Positions 18,308-29,152 are shown, counted from the stretch's first letter. The stretch: 64,000 bases of DNA from Pelagihabitans pacificus (GCF_009371985.2 NZ_VIKU02000001.1:1116001-1180000); one strand, 5' to 3'. A program made the numbers and translations. Notes: generated from the sequence alone by a model not told the origin.

Positions 18308-21154
18308 TCACCCTACGATATTCACAATCCTCCCCGGGACCACGATTACCTTTTTGGGTGTACGCCCCTGTAGTTGTTCTTGGGTTTTTTCGTGTGCCAT
18401 GACCGCCGTTTCGATGGCTTCCTTATCCATATCGGCCGGCAACTCCAAAGTAAAACGTTTTTTACCGTTAAAGGAGATCGGATACTCCTTGGTACTTTCC
18501 ACCAAATATTCCGGATTAAAAGTGGGCCAAGAGGCGGTCGCAATCGATTCGGAATGCCCCAGCTTTTCCCAGAGTTCCTCGGAGATATGCGGTGCGTAGG
18601 GAGCGACCAAAACGGCCAGGGGTTCCAATATAGTGCGACTCTTGCATTTTTGTGCGGTAAGTTCGTTTACACAGATCATAAAAGTAGCGACCGAGGTATT
18701 AAAACTGAAGTTCTCAATGTCTTCCTCCACTTTTTTGATGGTTTTGTGAAGTGTTTTCAGACTTTCGGCTGAGAGGTCTTCCACCGACCCCTTTGAAGGA
18801 GAGGCACCTTCTACGTAAAATTCCCCGTTTGGACCGGAATGATAAAGTCTCCATAATTTTTTTAGGAAGCCATGTACCCCAGTGATTCCTGCGGTGTTCC
18901 AGGGTTTGGACTGCTCCAAAGGGCCCAGAAACATTTCATACAGCCGTAGGCTATCCGCTCCGTACTGTTCGCAGATTTCATCGGGATTAACGACGTTGTA
19001 CTTGGACTTGGACATCTTTTCGATTTCGCGGCCTACCACGTATTTTCCATCTTCCAAAACAAACTCTGCATCCTTATACTCGGGCTGCCATTTTTTGAAA
19101 GCGTCGACATCGAGTTCATCCGATGCATTCACGAAAGAAACGTCGGCATGAATAGGCGTCACCCTTTTATCCGTAATCAAGCCTTTGGAAATAACTTTAC
19201 CGGAACCTTCTTCCCTATAAACAAATGCACTCGTCCCCGTAATCATCCCTTGGTTGATCAATTTTTTGGCATATTCATCCTTGGGTACCCACCCTCTGTC
19301 ATACATAAACTTTTGCCAAAAGCGCGAATACAGTAAGTGCCCCGTGGCATGTTCGCTACCTCCGATATAAAGATCTACGTCTTGCCAATAGTCGATGGCC
19401 TCCCGGGAGAAGATTTCCGTTTCGTTATGTGGATCCATATACCGATTAAAGTATTGGGAACTTCCCGCCCAGCCGGGCATGGTATTCAACTCTAACGGAA
19501 AAACGGTTTTGTGATCGATCAAATCATTGCTGACAACTGCCGATCTTTCAATGTCCCATGCCCAGTGGGTCGCATTGCCCAGAGGAGGTTCCCCGGTTTC
19601 GGTAGGAAGGTATTTTTCGACTTCCGGAAGCTCGATCGGTAAATATTTCTCATTTATCATCCGGGGCATGCCATCCGCATCGTAATATACGGGGAACGGT
19701 TCGCCCCAATACCGTTGCCTACTGAACACGGCATCACGCAAACGGTAATTGACCTTTCCTTTGCCTTGGCCTATTTTTTCCAATTCGGCTATGACCCTTT
19801 GTACCGCTTTTTTATAGGGTAGCCCGTTCAGGAAGCCCGAATTGGTGATTACGGTCTTTTCCTTATCGGCAAAGGCCTCCTCTGAAATATCGACCCCATC
19901 AAAGATATTCGGTATGGGAATATTGAAATGCCTTGCAAAATCATAATCACGCTGGTCCCCACAGGGAACCGACATTACCGCCCCAGTGCCATAGCCTGCC
20001 AATACATAGTCACCTATCCAAATAGGGATGGGTTCTTTGGTAAACGGATGCTCTGCATAGGCACCGGTGAAAACGCCGGTAATGGTCTTTACGTCCGCCA
20101 TACGATCGCGCTCGGAGCGTTTTGCAGTAGTTTCGATGTATGCTTCGACCGCTGCTTTTCGTTCCGAGGTGGTAATCAACGGAACCAATTCATGTTCGGG
20201 AGCCAGCGTCATAAAACTTGCCCCAAAAATAGTGTCCGGACGGGTGGTAAAAACAGCGAATGCCTGTTCCGAATCCAGTACTTTAAATGTAACACTCGCT
20301 CCCTCGCTTCTACCGATCCAATTGGTCTGGGAATCTTTGAGAGGTTGTGGCCAATCGATTTTCTCGAGTCCGTCCAATAATCGTTGCGCATAGGCAGAAA
20401 TACGCATGCTCCATTGGGTCATTTTCTTTCGAATGACCGGATGCCCCCCACGTTCCGAAACACCGTTAACAATTTCATCGTTCGCCAATACGGTACCGAG
20501 CGCCGGACACCAATTGACCTCACTTTCCGCCAAATAGGTCAACCGATATTTTAAAAGAATTTCTTGTTGCCGCCCTGCTGAAAACCGTTTCCATTCCTCC
20601 GCTGAAAAAACTTCCGTATCCTCATCACAAACCGCATTGACCTTACTATTTCCCTCCTTTTCAAAAAGGGCGATCAAACCGGTAATATCCTCTGCCTTAT
20701 CCGAACCCTTATTGTACCATGAGTTGAAAAGCTGAATAAAGATCCATTGGGTCCATTTGTAATATTTGGGGTCGGAAGTGCGCACCTCACGGCTCCAGTC
20801 GAACGAAAATCCGATTTTATCCAATTGCTCCCGGTACCGTTTGATATTGGCCTCGGTCGTAATCGCTGGATGCTGTCCCGTTTGAATGGCATACTGCTCC
20901 GCCGGAAGCCCAAAGGAATCATACCCTTGCGGGTGCAATACATTGAAACCCCGATGACGCTTGTAGCGCGCATAGATATCACTGGCGATATAGCCCAACG
21001 GATGCCCTACATGCAAGCCCGCTCCCGAGGGGTATGGGAACATATCCAATACATAGAATTTTTCCTTATCCGAGCTGTTCTCCGCCTTAAACGTTTGGTT
21101 CTTGGCCCAATATAGCTGCCATTTGGCCTCTATTCTATTGAAATCGTATTGCAT
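18308..21154 (-). CDS. leuS: leucyl-tRNA synthetase
   Basis: 948-residue class I synthetase. HIGH-type motif [16 protein letters not shown] is at about residues 41-56, the editing domain motif [13 protein letters not shown] near residue 306 and [14 protein letters not shown] near 710. It attaches leucine to tRNA-Leu and edits mischarged products. The length is normal for Bacteroidota, which carry extra insertions. It is divergent from ftsX, with 78 bases between the starts. Confidence 0.98.
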   Translation of the reverse strand: MQYDFNRIEAKWQLYWAKNQTFKAENSSDKEKFYVLDMFPYPSGAGLHVGHPLGYIASDIYARYKRHRGFNVLHPQGYDSFGLPAEQYAIQTGQHPAITTEANIKRYREQLDKIGFSFDWSREVRTSDPKYYKWTQWIFIQLFNSWYNKGSDKAEDITGLIALFEKEGNSKVNAVCDEDTEVFSAEEWKRFSAGRQQEILLKYRLTYLAESEVNWCPALGTVLANDEIVNGVSERGGHPVIRKKMTQWSMRISAYAQRLLDGLEKIDWPQPLKDSQTNWIGRSEGASVTFKVLDSEQAFAVFTTRPDTIFGASFMTLAPEHELVPLITTSERKAAVEAYIETTAKRSERDRMADVKTITGVFTGAYAEHPFTKEPIPIWIGDYVLAGYGTGAVMSVPCGDQRDYDFARHFNIPIPNIFDGVDISEEAFADKEKTVITNSGFLNGLPYKKAVQRVIAELEKIGQGKGKVNYRLRDAVFSRQRYWGEPFPVYYDADGMPRMINEKYLPIELPEVEKYLPTETGEPPLGNATHWAWDIERSAVVSNDLIDHKTVFPLELNTMPGWAGSSQYFNRYMDPHNETEIFSREAIDYWQDVDLYIGGSEHATGHLLYSRFWQKFMYDRGWVPKDEYAKKLINQGMITGTSAFVYREEGSGKVISKGLITDKRVTPIHADVSFVNASDELDVDAFKKWQPEYKDAEFVLEDGKYVVGREIEKMSKSKYNVVNPDEICEQYGADSLRLYEMFLGPLEQSKPWNTAGITGVHGFLKKLWRLYHSGPNGEFYVEGASPSKGSVEDLSAESLKTLHKTIKKVEEDIENFSFNTSVATFMICVNELTAQKCKSRTILEPLAVLVAPYAPHISEELWEKLGHSESIATASWPTFNPEYLVESTKEYPISFNGKKRFTLELPADMDKEAIETAVMAHEKTQEQLQGRTPKKVIVVPGRIVNIVG

Positions 21155-21232
21155 TTCAGGAGTTTCTTTTCTGTATCGCGCAAAAATAAGTTTATTAGAT
21201 TTACTTTCCTATTTTTACACTTTATACCTCCT

Positions 21233-22111
21233 ATGGGCAAATCGTTTGAAAGCTATCAAAAAAGAAAGTTGATATCTTCCTATTTCTCAGTGGTACTGAG
21301 TATTGGGTTGGTACTTTTTTTGCTGGGTGTTTTGGGGCTTTTGGTACTCAACACCAAGAAAATGGCCGACCACTTCAAGGAACAGATTACGATTTCGGTT
21401 TTCTTAAAGGAAAGTGCCAAGGAAGTAGAAGTGAACCAACTTCAGAAAAGTTTGGCGCTGGCCGACTATGTAAAATCGGCCACCTATATCTCCAAAGAAG
21501 AGGCCGCCCAGCAGCACAGTGAGGAAATCGGGGAAAATTTTATGGAATTTCTCGGTTATAATCCACTAAAGAATTCCATAGACGTTAAACTTAAGGCCGA
21601 TTTCGTTTCTCCCGTACAAATCGAGGAAATCGCTGCGGACCTTTCGACGAAAGGCTATGTAGACGAAGTAAGCTATGACAAACCCTTGGTAGGCTTGTTG
21701 AACGACAATGTAAAAAAAATCAGTTTTTGGATCCTCGTGGCAAGCGGTGTCTTTACCTTTATCGCCGTTTTATTGATCAACAGTTCCATTCGCCTCAGCA
21801 TCTATGCAAAACGGTTTATCATCAAGACCATGCAAATGGTGGGAGCGACCAAGACCTTTATTCGCAGACCCTTTATTTGGACGAACATTCAACTAGGGAT
21901 GCTTGGTGCCGTATTGGCGATGTTGGCCTTGGCAGGACTCCTTTATTATTTGGACACCACCTTCCCGGAACTGAATCTTTTTGGGGATGCGATGGTACTG
22001 GGGGTTCTGTTCGGTGGGGTGTTCGTTTTAGGCATTTTGATTTCATGGATCAGTACTTTTTTCGCCACCCAACGCTTTTTGAATCTCCGAACCGACGAGC
22101 TCTATTATTAG
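21233..22111 (+). CDS. ftsX: cell division protein FtsX
   Basis: 292-residue permease-like protein with one N-terminal membrane segment, a large periplasmic loop (about 45-160) and three C-terminal segments, the FtsX topology. FtsX works with the ATPase FtsE to control cell-wall hydrolases at the septum, and ftsE is not in this window. The frame is open to 21149, but the conserved MGKSFESYQKRKLISSYFS begins at the ATG at 21233. It is followed by DUF3098, uppP and truB, a conserved Bacteroidota order. Confidence 0.93.
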   Translation: MGKSFESYQKRKLISSYFSVVLSIGLVLFLLGVLGLLVLNTKKMADHFKEQITISVFLKESAKEVEVNQLQKSLALADYVKSATYISKEEAAQQHSEEIGENFMEFLGYNPLKNSIDVKLKADFVSPVQIEEIAADLSTKGYVDEVSYDKPLVGLLNDNVKKISFWILVASGVFTFIAVLLINSSIRLSIYAKRFIIKTMQMVGATKTFIRRPFIWTNIQLGMLGAVLAMLALAGLLYYLDTTFPELNLFGDAMVLGVLFGGVFVLGILISWISTFFATQRFLNLRTDELYY

Positions 22112-22234
22112 AAATAGCCTTATTTGGCTACCGATAATAGGAAGCAAGGTTTCAATCGACGGATTTTGGACACTCAAAACGCAATATCCTGACAGCGTAC
22201 TACGAATGGAGCCTACTAACCAATAACTTTTTCC

Positions 22235-22242
22235 TAAATTTG
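22235..22242 (+). promoter_or_regulatory. -7-like element directly before the DUF3098 gene
   Basis: TAAATTTG ends only four bases before the ATG at 22247. If used, the transcript would be leaderless or nearly so. Confidence 0.35.
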
Positions 22243-22246
22243 CGCC

Positions 22247-22510
22247 ATGGCAAAAAATAAACACAACCAACCCGAGCAGCGTGCACAGCAGGAATTCATT
22301 TTCCAGAAGAAGAACTATCTGTTTATGTTTATAGGCATTGCCTGCATCGCTTTGGGCTTCATTTTGATGAGCGGTGGTGGTACCGACGACCCCAATGTTT
22401 TCAACGAGGAGATCTACAACTTCCGCAGAATACGTCTGGCCCCTACTTTAGTGCTTATCGGCCTGGGTATCGAGGTGTATGCTATTTTGTTGAATCCGCA
22501 TAAGAAGTAA
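22247..22510 (+). CDS. DUF3098 domain-containing membrane protein
   Basis: 87-residue protein with two membrane segments separated by a short polar loop containing GGTDDPNVFNEEIYNFRRI. This pattern is typical of DUF3098, a Bacteroidota family regularly placed between ftsX and uppP. Function unknown; the context suggests the cell envelope. The uppP start lies six bases after the stop. Confidence 0.88.
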   Translation: MAKNKHNQPEQRAQQEFIFQKKNYLFMFIGIACIALGFILMSGGGTDDPNVFNEEIYNFRRIRLAPTLVLIGLGIEVYAILLNPHKK

Positions 22511-22516
22511 CCAGTT

Positions 22517-23302
22517 TTGGATATTCTGCAAGCCATTGTATTGGCGATCATAGAAGGGATTACCGAATACCTGCCTGTATCCTCAACCGGGCATATGATC
22601 ATCGCCTCCTCGTTTTATGGGATCGCCCAGGAAGACTTTACCAAACTTTTCACGATTGTAATACAGTTAGGTACCATCATGTCGGTAGTCGTTCTCTATT
22701 TTAAGCGGTTTTTTCAAAGCATCGATTTTTATTTCAAACTACTCGTTGCCTTTATTCCAGCGGTAGTTTTAGGCCTTTTATTGAGCGATGTCATCGATTC
22801 GTTGTTGGAAAACCCGATTACCGTGGCGGTTTCCTTGGTACTTGGAGGTTTTGTGCTTTTAAAGGTCGACGACTGGTTCGGTGATGCCGAAGAAACTGAT
22901 ATTTCCTATGGAACCGCTTTTAAAATTGGGCTTTTTCAATGTTTGGCGATGATTCCGGGAGTATCGCGTAGCGGTGCCAGTATCGTAGGGGGAATGACAC
23001 AAAAATTATCACGGACGGCAGCAGCGGAATTTTCGTTTTTTCTTGCCGTGCCTACCATGCTGGGAGCGACCTTGAAGAAAAGCTACGACTATTACAATGC
23101 CGGATTTACCCTGACTTCTGAACAGGTGAACCAGCTCATCATTGGGAATGTAGTAGGTTTCCTGGTCGCCATGCTCGCCATAAAAACCTTTATAGGATAC
23201 CTAAGCAAGCATGGTTTTAAGGTCTTTGGTTACTACCGCATCGTTGTCGGCATCGCCCTCTTGCTCATTCACTATTTTATACGTCCCCTAACCGTGATCT
23301 GA
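22517..23302 (+). CDS. uppP: undecaprenyl-diphosphate phosphatase
   Basis: 261-residue polytopic BacA/UppP protein that recycles undecaprenyl diphosphate to the monophosphate carrier for peptidoglycan and surface polysaccharides. It has both conserved motifs, [15 protein letters not shown] near the N-terminus and PGVSRSGAS near residue 155. The start codon is TTG at 22517; no ATG lies near enough upstream of the conserved N-terminus. Its stop shares a base with the truB ATG, so the two are translationally coupled. Confidence 0.95.
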   Translation: MDILQAIVLAIIEGITEYLPVSSTGHMIIASSFYGIAQEDFTKLFTIVIQLGTIMSVVVLYFKRFFQSIDFYFKLLVAFIPAVVLGLLLSDVIDSLLENPITVAVSLVLGGFVLLKVDDWFGDAEETDISYGTAFKIGLFQCLAMIPGVSRSGASIVGGMTQKLSRTAAAEFSFFLAVPTMLGATLKKSYDYYNAGFTLTSEQVNQLIIGNVVGFLVAMLAIKTFIGYLSKHGFKVFGYYRIVVGIALLLIHYFIRPLTVI

Positions 23303-23997
23303 TGACCAAGGAGGATTTTCTCGAGGGGCAGTTGTTATTGATCGATAAACCAATGGGATGGTCTTCGTTCCAAGCAGTGAACAAAATCAAATGGGCCATC
23401 CGTCGAAAATTCGATTTAAAGAAAATTAAAATCGGCCATGCCGGTACCTTGGATCCCTTGGCTACCGGGTTGCTGTTGATCTGTACGGGAAAATTCACCA
23501 AGAAAATCAATGAATTGCAGGGCCAAGTAAAGGAATACACGGGGACGATTACCTTAGGGGCTACCACTCCGTCTTATGATCTGGAAACCGAGATCGATAA
23601 AAGTTACCCTATCGAACATATTACGAAAGGGCTTATTGCTGAGACAACTACTCTATTCCTCGGTGAAATCGAACAGCAACCGCCAGTATTTTCGGCCCTG
23701 AAGAAAGAGGGTAAACGCTTGTACGAATATGCGCGGGAAGGCAAGGAAGTTACCGTTAAATCAAGAAAAGTTACGATACACGAATTTGAAATCTCCGGTA
23801 TTTCGATGCCCGAAGTACAATTTCGTGTAGTTTGCGGCAAAGGCACGTATATTCGGTCTTTAGCACATGATTTTGGAGCCGCTTTGGGAAGTGGCGGACA
23901 TTTGTCGAAACTTAGAAGAACCAAAATAGGCGATTATAACGTAAATAATGCCCTTGCTCCCTCCGTTTTTGCGGAAAACTTGCTCGGAAAGGCATGA
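23302..23997 (+). CDS. truB: tRNA pseudouridine(55) synthase
   Basis: 231-residue TruB, which makes pseudouridine 55 in the T-loop of tRNAs. The catalytic motif GHAGTLDPLATGLL holds the nucleophilic Asp near residue 53. KGTYIRSLAHDFG is the conserved late motif. It overlaps uppP by one base and closes the ftsX-DUF3098-uppP-truB cluster. The length is at the short end because no C-terminal PUA-like extension is present. Confidence 0.96.
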   Translation: MTKEDFLEGQLLLIDKPMGWSSFQAVNKIKWAIRRKFDLKKIKIGHAGTLDPLATGLLLICTGKFTKKINELQGQVKEYTGTITLGATTPSYDLETEIDKSYPIEHITKGLIAETTTLFLGEIEQQPPVFSALKKEGKRLYEYAREGKEVTVKSRKVTIHEFEISGISMPEVQFRVVCGKGTYIRSLAHDFGAALGSGGHLSKLRRTKIGDYNVNNALAPSVFAENLLGKA

Positions 23998-24075
23998 TAA
24001 TTGCAAGAAACATGTAGGAATCTTTCCGTTCAACGATTATTTAAAATATTTTTAGGAAATTGTGGTTATAGCACT

Positions 24076-24810
24076 ATGAGTCTCAATCGTAAACAACTAT
24101 CGTTTTTGATTACGCTTTTTTCACTGTCGATCATCGTATTGATTCTATTCAATATCAGTATGGGGCAAGGAGAGAGGGAGGACGAGTATGTGGTGGAGAT
24201 GATTTTAGCGGAGGAGGATATCGAGGAGCTCTTGGAGGAAAAAGAGAAACTGTTGGAAGAAATAGCCAACGCCGATCCCATCAAAAGTCACATGGCCTTT
24301 AACGAAACTGCCAAACCCAGCTTCGGGAATCCGGAACCGTTGAAGACCTTGGAGGAATTGATGGCGGAAAAAGAAGCCTCTTCGGACGAGGGCGATCCCA
24401 CAGACCTAATGGCGGATTCCGAATACGCGGAGCGGGTAAAGGAATTAGCAAAAAAACGCGAGGAGAAAAAACAGCTTCTAGGTGAAAAAGAAGCGCAGAA
24501 GGAAGAATTTACCAATAATTTGGCCAAACGCCGTACTTCGGTCTCCTACTCTTTGGTGGATCGTAACAACTACAGACTGCCCCCACCCATCTATACCTGT
24601 ATTGAAGGTGGGAAAGTGGTGGTTAACATTCAAGTGGATGCGTTGGGCAATGTCGTCGATGCCAATTTCAATGAAAAGAGTTCAGGCACTTCGAACGGAT
24701 GTCTGGTCGACAACGCCATTGCATATGCACTAAAAGCGAAGTTCAGTTCTTCTTCAAGAGCTTCCCAAAAAGGTACCATTACCTATTTATTTCAACAAAA
24801 GACCCGTTAA
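24076..24810 (+). CDS. TonB-like energy transducer with acidic/charged linker
   Basis: 244-residue protein with one N-terminal membrane helix (about 8-28), a long Glu/Lys-rich region with coiled-coil character (about 38-165), and a C-terminal TonB-like domain (GGKVVVNIQVDALGNVVDAN onward). TonB proteins couple the proton gradient to outer-membrane receptors. The usual Pro-rich spanner is replaced by a highly charged stretch, and no exbB or exbD is adjacent. The frame is open to 24001, but the ATG at 24076 places the membrane helix at the N-terminus. It overlaps the convergent thioredoxin-like gene by 24 bases. Confidence 0.7.
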   Translation: MSLNRKQLSFLITLFSLSIIVLILFNISMGQGEREDEYVVEMILAEEDIEELLEEKEKLLEEIANADPIKSHMAFNETAKPSFGNPEPLKTLEELMAEKEASSDEGDPTDLMADSEYAERVKELAKKREEKKQLLGEKEAQKEEFTNNLAKRRTSVSYSLVDRNNYRLPPPIYTCIEGGKVVVNIQVDALGNVVDANFNEKSSGTSNGCLVDNAIAYALKAKFSSSSRASQKGTITYLFQQKTR

Positions 24811-25419
24811 GTCTTCGACCACGCTCTTCCCTTTATCCTTGTTGTACCATAGCTGAAGCTCTTGCTTGAATTCGGGAGTCAGTACACCGTGGGTTGCCTT
24901 GTAATCCTCGACCAATTTCGTGGCGGCCTCAGACCGTGGGCCCCATGTATCCAAGACCTCCCCGCTTAAATCATCGATGACAATCAGTTTGGGAATAGAC
25001 ATCGCCCCGTGGGTGAGAAAACGTTGCATCAACTCCAAATTTTCATCCCGGAGTACAATACGAAACGATATGTTCGGATTCAATTCCGCTATTTTATGCA
25101 TCACTGGCATTGAGGGTGAAGCATCACCGCACCAACTCTCGGTAAGCACCAACCACGTAACCTTCTTGTTGAACTTCGCAATCGTGTCTACGGTTCCCGA
25201 ATCGAACTTGAGGGTCTTATCCCACCGTTTCATCCTTCGATCGTTCAACCGGGTGTAGTTGACCAAGGCTTCCGTTTGTTCCGAACCGGTGGTGCGGCCC
25301 TCCTTGGCAAGACTTTCTACCAGTGCTCTGTACTCGGAATAGGAAAGGGCGCTGGATAAACTTAGCCGGATCAGTTCCTTGTTGGTCGTTTGCATACTAT
25401 CTATTTGGAGGGTGTTCAT
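24787..25419 (-). CDS. thioredoxin family protein lacking the second Cys
   Basis: 210-residue thioredoxin-fold protein. Its active-site region reads ESWCGDASPSMPVM, so only the first Cys of the CxxC motif is present and disulphide exchange by the usual mechanism is unlikely. The cis-proline region (SIPKLIVID) is intact. No signal peptide is visible, suggesting a cytoplasmic location. Similar WCGDA proteins are common in flavobacteria, with unknown function. A second ATG at residue 9 is an alternative start. Confidence 0.8.
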   Translation of the reverse strand: MNTLQIDSMQTTNKELIRLSLSSALSYSEYRALVESLAKEGRTTGSEQTEALVNYTRLNDRRMKRWDKTLKFDSGTVDTIAKFNKKVTWLVLTESWCGDASPSMPVMHKIAELNPNISFRIVLRDENLELMQRFLTHGAMSIPKLIVIDDLSGEVLDTWGPRSEAATKLVEDYKATHGVLTPEFKQELQLWYNKDKGKSVVEDLTGLLLK

Positions 25420-25496
25420 AAGGCGACATTTTTAAGGCAATGCAGCATATTAAATTGACTGCTCTGGCTGGGTTGGTAGGGATTTTGGTCGCTTCC

Positions 25497-26381
25497 TTAC
25501 AAAACCCTTTTCTTGATCATACCCCCTCGGGTATCGTTGAGTTTGTTCATGACCACAAACGCTTTGGGATCTATCTTGGAGATTTCTATATTCAGTTTTC
25601 TGATTTCAAGCCTTGTAATCACTGTAAAAAGCACATCGTATTCGTTGTGCACTCCGTTTTTGCCGTAACCTCCTTTCGCCGGATAAATGGTGACCCCTCT
25701 CCCCAATTTATTGATAATCATTAATCGAAGGTCATCACTATTATCGGAAATAATGGTGACCCCGGTATATTCCTCGATTCCCTCGATTACAAAATCAAGT
25801 GTTTTGGAGGCCGCCAAGTAGGTCAGCATAGAATACAAGGCCGTCTCGACGGACAAAAGGTACGCAGCTGCCAAAAAAACCAACACATTGATCATGATAA
25901 TCACATCGCCGATCGTGGTGCCCATTTTTCTACTCAAGAATATTGCCAGCACCTCGGTACCGTCCAACACCGCCCCTCCACGAATGGATAGTCCGATTCC
26001 CGCTCCCAAAAAAAAGCCCCCGAACACGGCCACCAACAGTTTGTCCTGCGTGACTTCCGGAAAATTTATCGTAGCCAGCACTAGGGCCAAAAGGATAATC
26101 GCAATGGTCGCCTTAATGGCAAAGGTTTTCCCGATAACGCGAAAAGCAAGCACTATAAAAGGAATGTTCACTAGAAGAATCAGTAAGGGAAGGGATAAAC
26201 CGGTGACCTCGGCCACCAATAACGAAATACCTGTCGCGCCACCATCTATGAAACGGTTCGGGAACAAAAAGCTTTCCAGGCCGAATGCTGCCCCAAAAAC
26301 TCCGGTCACGATAAAGAACGTATCCTTCACCATCAATCGCCAATCGGTTCCCTTTATAAAATCAATGGTTGATACGATCAT
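25497..26381 (-). CDS. YitT family membrane protein
   Basis: 294-residue protein with five or six membrane segments in the first two thirds and a soluble C-terminal DUF2179-type domain (about 205-290, including GRGVTIYPAKGGYG). The YitT family is of uncertain function and probably transports something. It starts nine bases after the TolC gene stop on the same strand, so it may be the last gene of the export operon. It could equally have its own promoter inside the TolC gene. Confidence 0.9.
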   Translation of the reverse strand: MIVSTIDFIKGTDWRLMVKDTFFIVTGVFGAAFGLESFLFPNRFIDGGATGISLLVAEVTGLSLPLLILLVNIPFIVLAFRVIGKTFAIKATIAIILLALVLATINFPEVTQDKLLVAVFGGFFLGAGIGLSIRGGAVLDGTEVLAIFLSRKMGTTIGDVIIMINVLVFLAAAYLLSVETALYSMLTYLAASKTLDFVIEGIEEYTGVTIISDNSDDLRLMIINKLGRGVTIYPAKGGYGKNGVHNEYDVLFTVITRLEIRKLNIEISKIDPKAFVVMNKLNDTRGGMIKKRVL

Positions 26382-26390
26382 ATGTTTTTC

Positions 26391-27794
26391 CTAAAGGTTT
26401 TCCGGATTAATGGCAAGGCTATTGAACAATTTTGCCTTGGTATCGTAATATTTCTTCTGTACCGAATTCTGCTTAAGCTTTGCTTCAATCAATTTAATCT
26501 CACGGGAGTTGATCAGGAACAACGAACTTTCCCCAAAACTGAATTTTCGTTCCTCGGCGGCCAATAGCGTGCCGTAATTATCCACGATATCGAAAATAAG
26601 TCGGTTCTGGGATTGGAAGGATTCCAGCTCATTATAGATGGCAAAGACCTTATTTCGTATGGTTACCTCGGTGAGGTCCAGATCAAACTGGGCATCACGT
26701 AACTTTAACTTTGCCAATTTCAAGTCGCCCCGCTCCTTTCGCAAAAACAAGGGAAACTCAAAATTGATACCCCCCTTGTACTGTTCGGTTTGAAATGAAT
26801 TAATGAGCTCTGGAGTCTCGGTCAGAAAATTGTATTCCAAATCAATTTTGGGTAACAGTTTGTTGGCTTTCAGTCGTTTTTCGACCAGCAGGCCATCTAC
26901 CTTAAAGCCCAGAGAGCGTAGTTTTGGGTGGTTTTCAATGGTAAAGCTATCCAACGGTTTCCCTAAAATTTCTAGGGTGGTGTCGATATCACCTTCCAAA
27001 TCGGTATCGGGCCTTACATTGGGCTGTAATTCCACCGGGATATTGTCGCCCAACCACAAAAAGTTGGACAGTTCCAGACTTTTGTTGACCAATTTTACAT
27101 TCGCCTGCTCGAGGCTCAAGGCCCGATCCTGGACAGCTATTTTCGCTTCGACCGTGTCTATAGCGGCAATATCGCCCGCCAGGGCACTGGTTCTGATACC
27201 CTCGAATCGGATACGGGCATTGGTCAGGAAATTATCGAATACTTGCGCATCCAAATAGGCCTGTAGCCAATCGAAATAGGCCAAAGAAGCCTCGTATAGG
27301 ATTTGGTTGACCAAGAGGTCACGATCCGCTTTGGTCTGCTCCCTAAAAATCTTTGCTTGTTTCAGGGTCGCCATACGGTCGTTGATCCAAAGCCCTTGCG
27401 CCACCGACACCGACACCCCGGCACTGTAGAGACCGTTGTCTGGAAAATCCTCATCCGGATTGATATTGTTTCCCTCACTTTGTTCAAAATTCCCCTTGAG
27501 TTCTATACCATACCAGGTAGGAATTTTAAAAGTTGCATTTAACCGATCCCAGTACTCGGTATCCTTGAAGACCTTTCGCTCATAATCGGCTTCCAATTTG
27601 GGGTCGAAACCACCTCGTGCCTTCATCAGGTTGGCCTGACCGATATCGATGGTCAAGGCGGCCTGTTTAGCAACGGGATGAAATTTTTTCACATACCCCA
27701 TGTACTCCTTAAAATCGAGTACGAGCGTATCCGCTTCCTGGGCGAATAAGGGGAAGGTAAGGCTACAGCATATATAAAAGAGGAACTGCCTCAT
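26391..27794 (-). CDS. TolC-family outer membrane efflux protein
   Basis: 467-residue protein with a signal peptide ending at PLFAQ and the long amphipathic helices of OEP/TolC channels. The channel would span the outer membrane and periplasm and dock onto the HlyD-like adaptor encoded just upstream. The start overlaps the end of the adaptor gene by four bases (ATGA). Together with the ABC protein and TetR it forms a complete export operon. Confidence 0.9.
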   Translation of the reverse strand: MRQFLFYICCSLTFPLFAQEADTLVLDFKEYMGYVKKFHPVAKQAALTIDIGQANLMKARGGFDPKLEADYERKVFKDTEYWDRLNATFKIPTWYGIELKGNFEQSEGNNINPDEDFPDNGLYSAGVSVSVAQGLWINDRMATLKQAKIFREQTKADRDLLVNQILYEASLAYFDWLQAYLDAQVFDNFLTNARIRFEGIRTSALAGDIAAIDTVEAKIAVQDRALSLEQANVKLVNKSLELSNFLWLGDNIPVELQPNVRPDTDLEGDIDTTLEILGKPLDSFTIENHPKLRSLGFKVDGLLVEKRLKANKLLPKIDLEYNFLTETPELINSFQTEQYKGGINFEFPLFLRKERGDLKLAKLKLRDAQFDLDLTEVTIRNKVFAIYNELESFQSQNRLIFDIVDNYGTLLAAEERKFSFGESSLFLINSREIKLIEAKLKQNSVQKKYYDTKAKLFNSLAINPENL

Positions 27795-29146
27795 TTTTTA
27801 TCGGTCTTAGCCATTTTGGAATCCTCCGGCTGGTAGTAATTGGGTGGGAATCCATTCAGTTGTCGCCATAATTCGTACCAAATCGGTACATCTTCCAGAA
27901 GGGCGATGGTATTGGCACCGGAGCCGACACGAATATCCTTGGGCCAGGGATGGTCGTCGGGGTCGGGAGCCAATAGTACCCGGTATTTTCCATTATCGCT
28001 GATAAATGTCTCTATGGCGACCACTTCACCGCCATAGGTCCCGTACGAGACATTAGGCCAACCACTAAAGATGATGGCGGGCCAACCATCGAATTGAATT
28101 CGTACTTTCTCGCCCAAGTGGATCAATGGCAAATCAAGGGGTTCTACGAAGGTTTCCACCGCCATATCGTACTTGGCCGGCATAATGCCCACCAAGGCAT
28201 CCCCTTCCTTAAAGGTCTCGCCGATCCCTCCCTGAAGTGCCTTGTTGATATAACCACTTTGTGGAGCCCTGATGTAATATAGACTGTTGCGCATTTCATA
28301 GTTGGTGAACTCATTCTCCAGTTTGGTCACCTGGGCCTCCGAATCGAACTGGTTCGATTGGGCCGTGTACATATCGCTCTGGGCTTTGGATATTTTATCG
28401 GTGTATTCGGCCTGTATCCGATTGATCTCTACTTCGGCGTTGATGACCTCATTTTTGGCCGTTAGTAATTTGTTCTGCTGCGAAATCAGTTTTGCCTGGG
28501 TCTCTTGGAGCTTCAATCTTTTCTCTTCGACATCGGTCACTGCCTTTAAACCCTCTTTTTCTAGTTGTTCGGTTCGATCATACTGACGTTGGGCGATTTT
28601 AATGTTGGTCTTGGCAGCTTCCAGGTCGATGCTGTCACTTTGAACCTTCAATTTGGACTGCAAGAGTTTGTTTCGGGCTTGTTCCAGCTTTAACTTCCGT
28701 TCGCTGATCAGTGCGCCGATTTGATTTTGCAAGGCCTTCACCTTCCCTTCATAGGAGGCAACAGCCGAAGATTTAGCCCTTATTTGCTGCCCTGTACGCT
28801 CGACCAGATTGGGGTCGAAATACTCGTTTTTCACCTCGGAGATGAACAGGATAGTATCTCCCCTCTCTACAAAATCACCCTCTCGAACGTACCACTTTTC
28901 GATTCTGCCCGGAATGGGCGATTGTATGGTCTGTGGTCGCTGATCCGGCGTCAGTGTCGTCAGAAAGCCCGTTCCTGTGACGTTCTGTGTCCATGGCAAG
29001 AAAAGTACGACAAGGGCGACCAACGAAAAAATGAGCAAGAATCTGTTAAAGTGTTTGTAATGCCTTTTATGAAAGACCTTTTCGGGCGATCTATATCCCG
29101 AAAGATCTACATTCTTGTTCACGCTGTTTTTAGAAATATTGAGCAT
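27791..29146 (-). CDS. HlyD-family membrane fusion protein
   Basis: 451-residue periplasmic adaptor. One membrane helix (about 33-52) is followed by a biotinyl-lipoyl-like half motif (SPIPGRIEKWYVREGDFVERGD), long coiled-coil hairpins (about 110-270) and the returning beta domain (IRAPQSGYINKALQGG). It would link the inner-membrane ABC protein to the TolC channel. The gene lies six bases from the ABC gene and overlaps the TolC gene. Confidence 0.92.
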   Translation of the reverse strand: MLNISKNSVNKNVDLSGYRSPEKVFHKRHYKHFNRFLLIFSLVALVVLFLPWTQNVTGTGFLTTLTPDQRPQTIQSPIPGRIEKWYVREGDFVERGDTILFISEVKNEYFDPNLVERTGQQIRAKSSAVASYEGKVKALQNQIGALISERKLKLEQARNKLLQSKLKVQSDSIDLEAAKTNIKIAQRQYDRTEQLEKEGLKAVTDVEEKRLKLQETQAKLISQQNKLLTAKNEVINAEVEINRIQAEYTDKISKAQSDMYTAQSNQFDSEAQVTKLENEFTNYEMRNSLYYIRAPQSGYINKALQGGIGETFKEGDALVGIMPAKYDMAVETFVEPLDLPLIHLGEKVRIQFDGWPAIIFSGWPNVSYGTYGGEVVAIETFISDNGKYRVLLAPDPDDHPWPKDIRVGSGANTIALLEDVPIWYELWRQLNGFPPNYYQPEDSKMAKTDKK

Positions 29147-29152
29147 GGTCCG

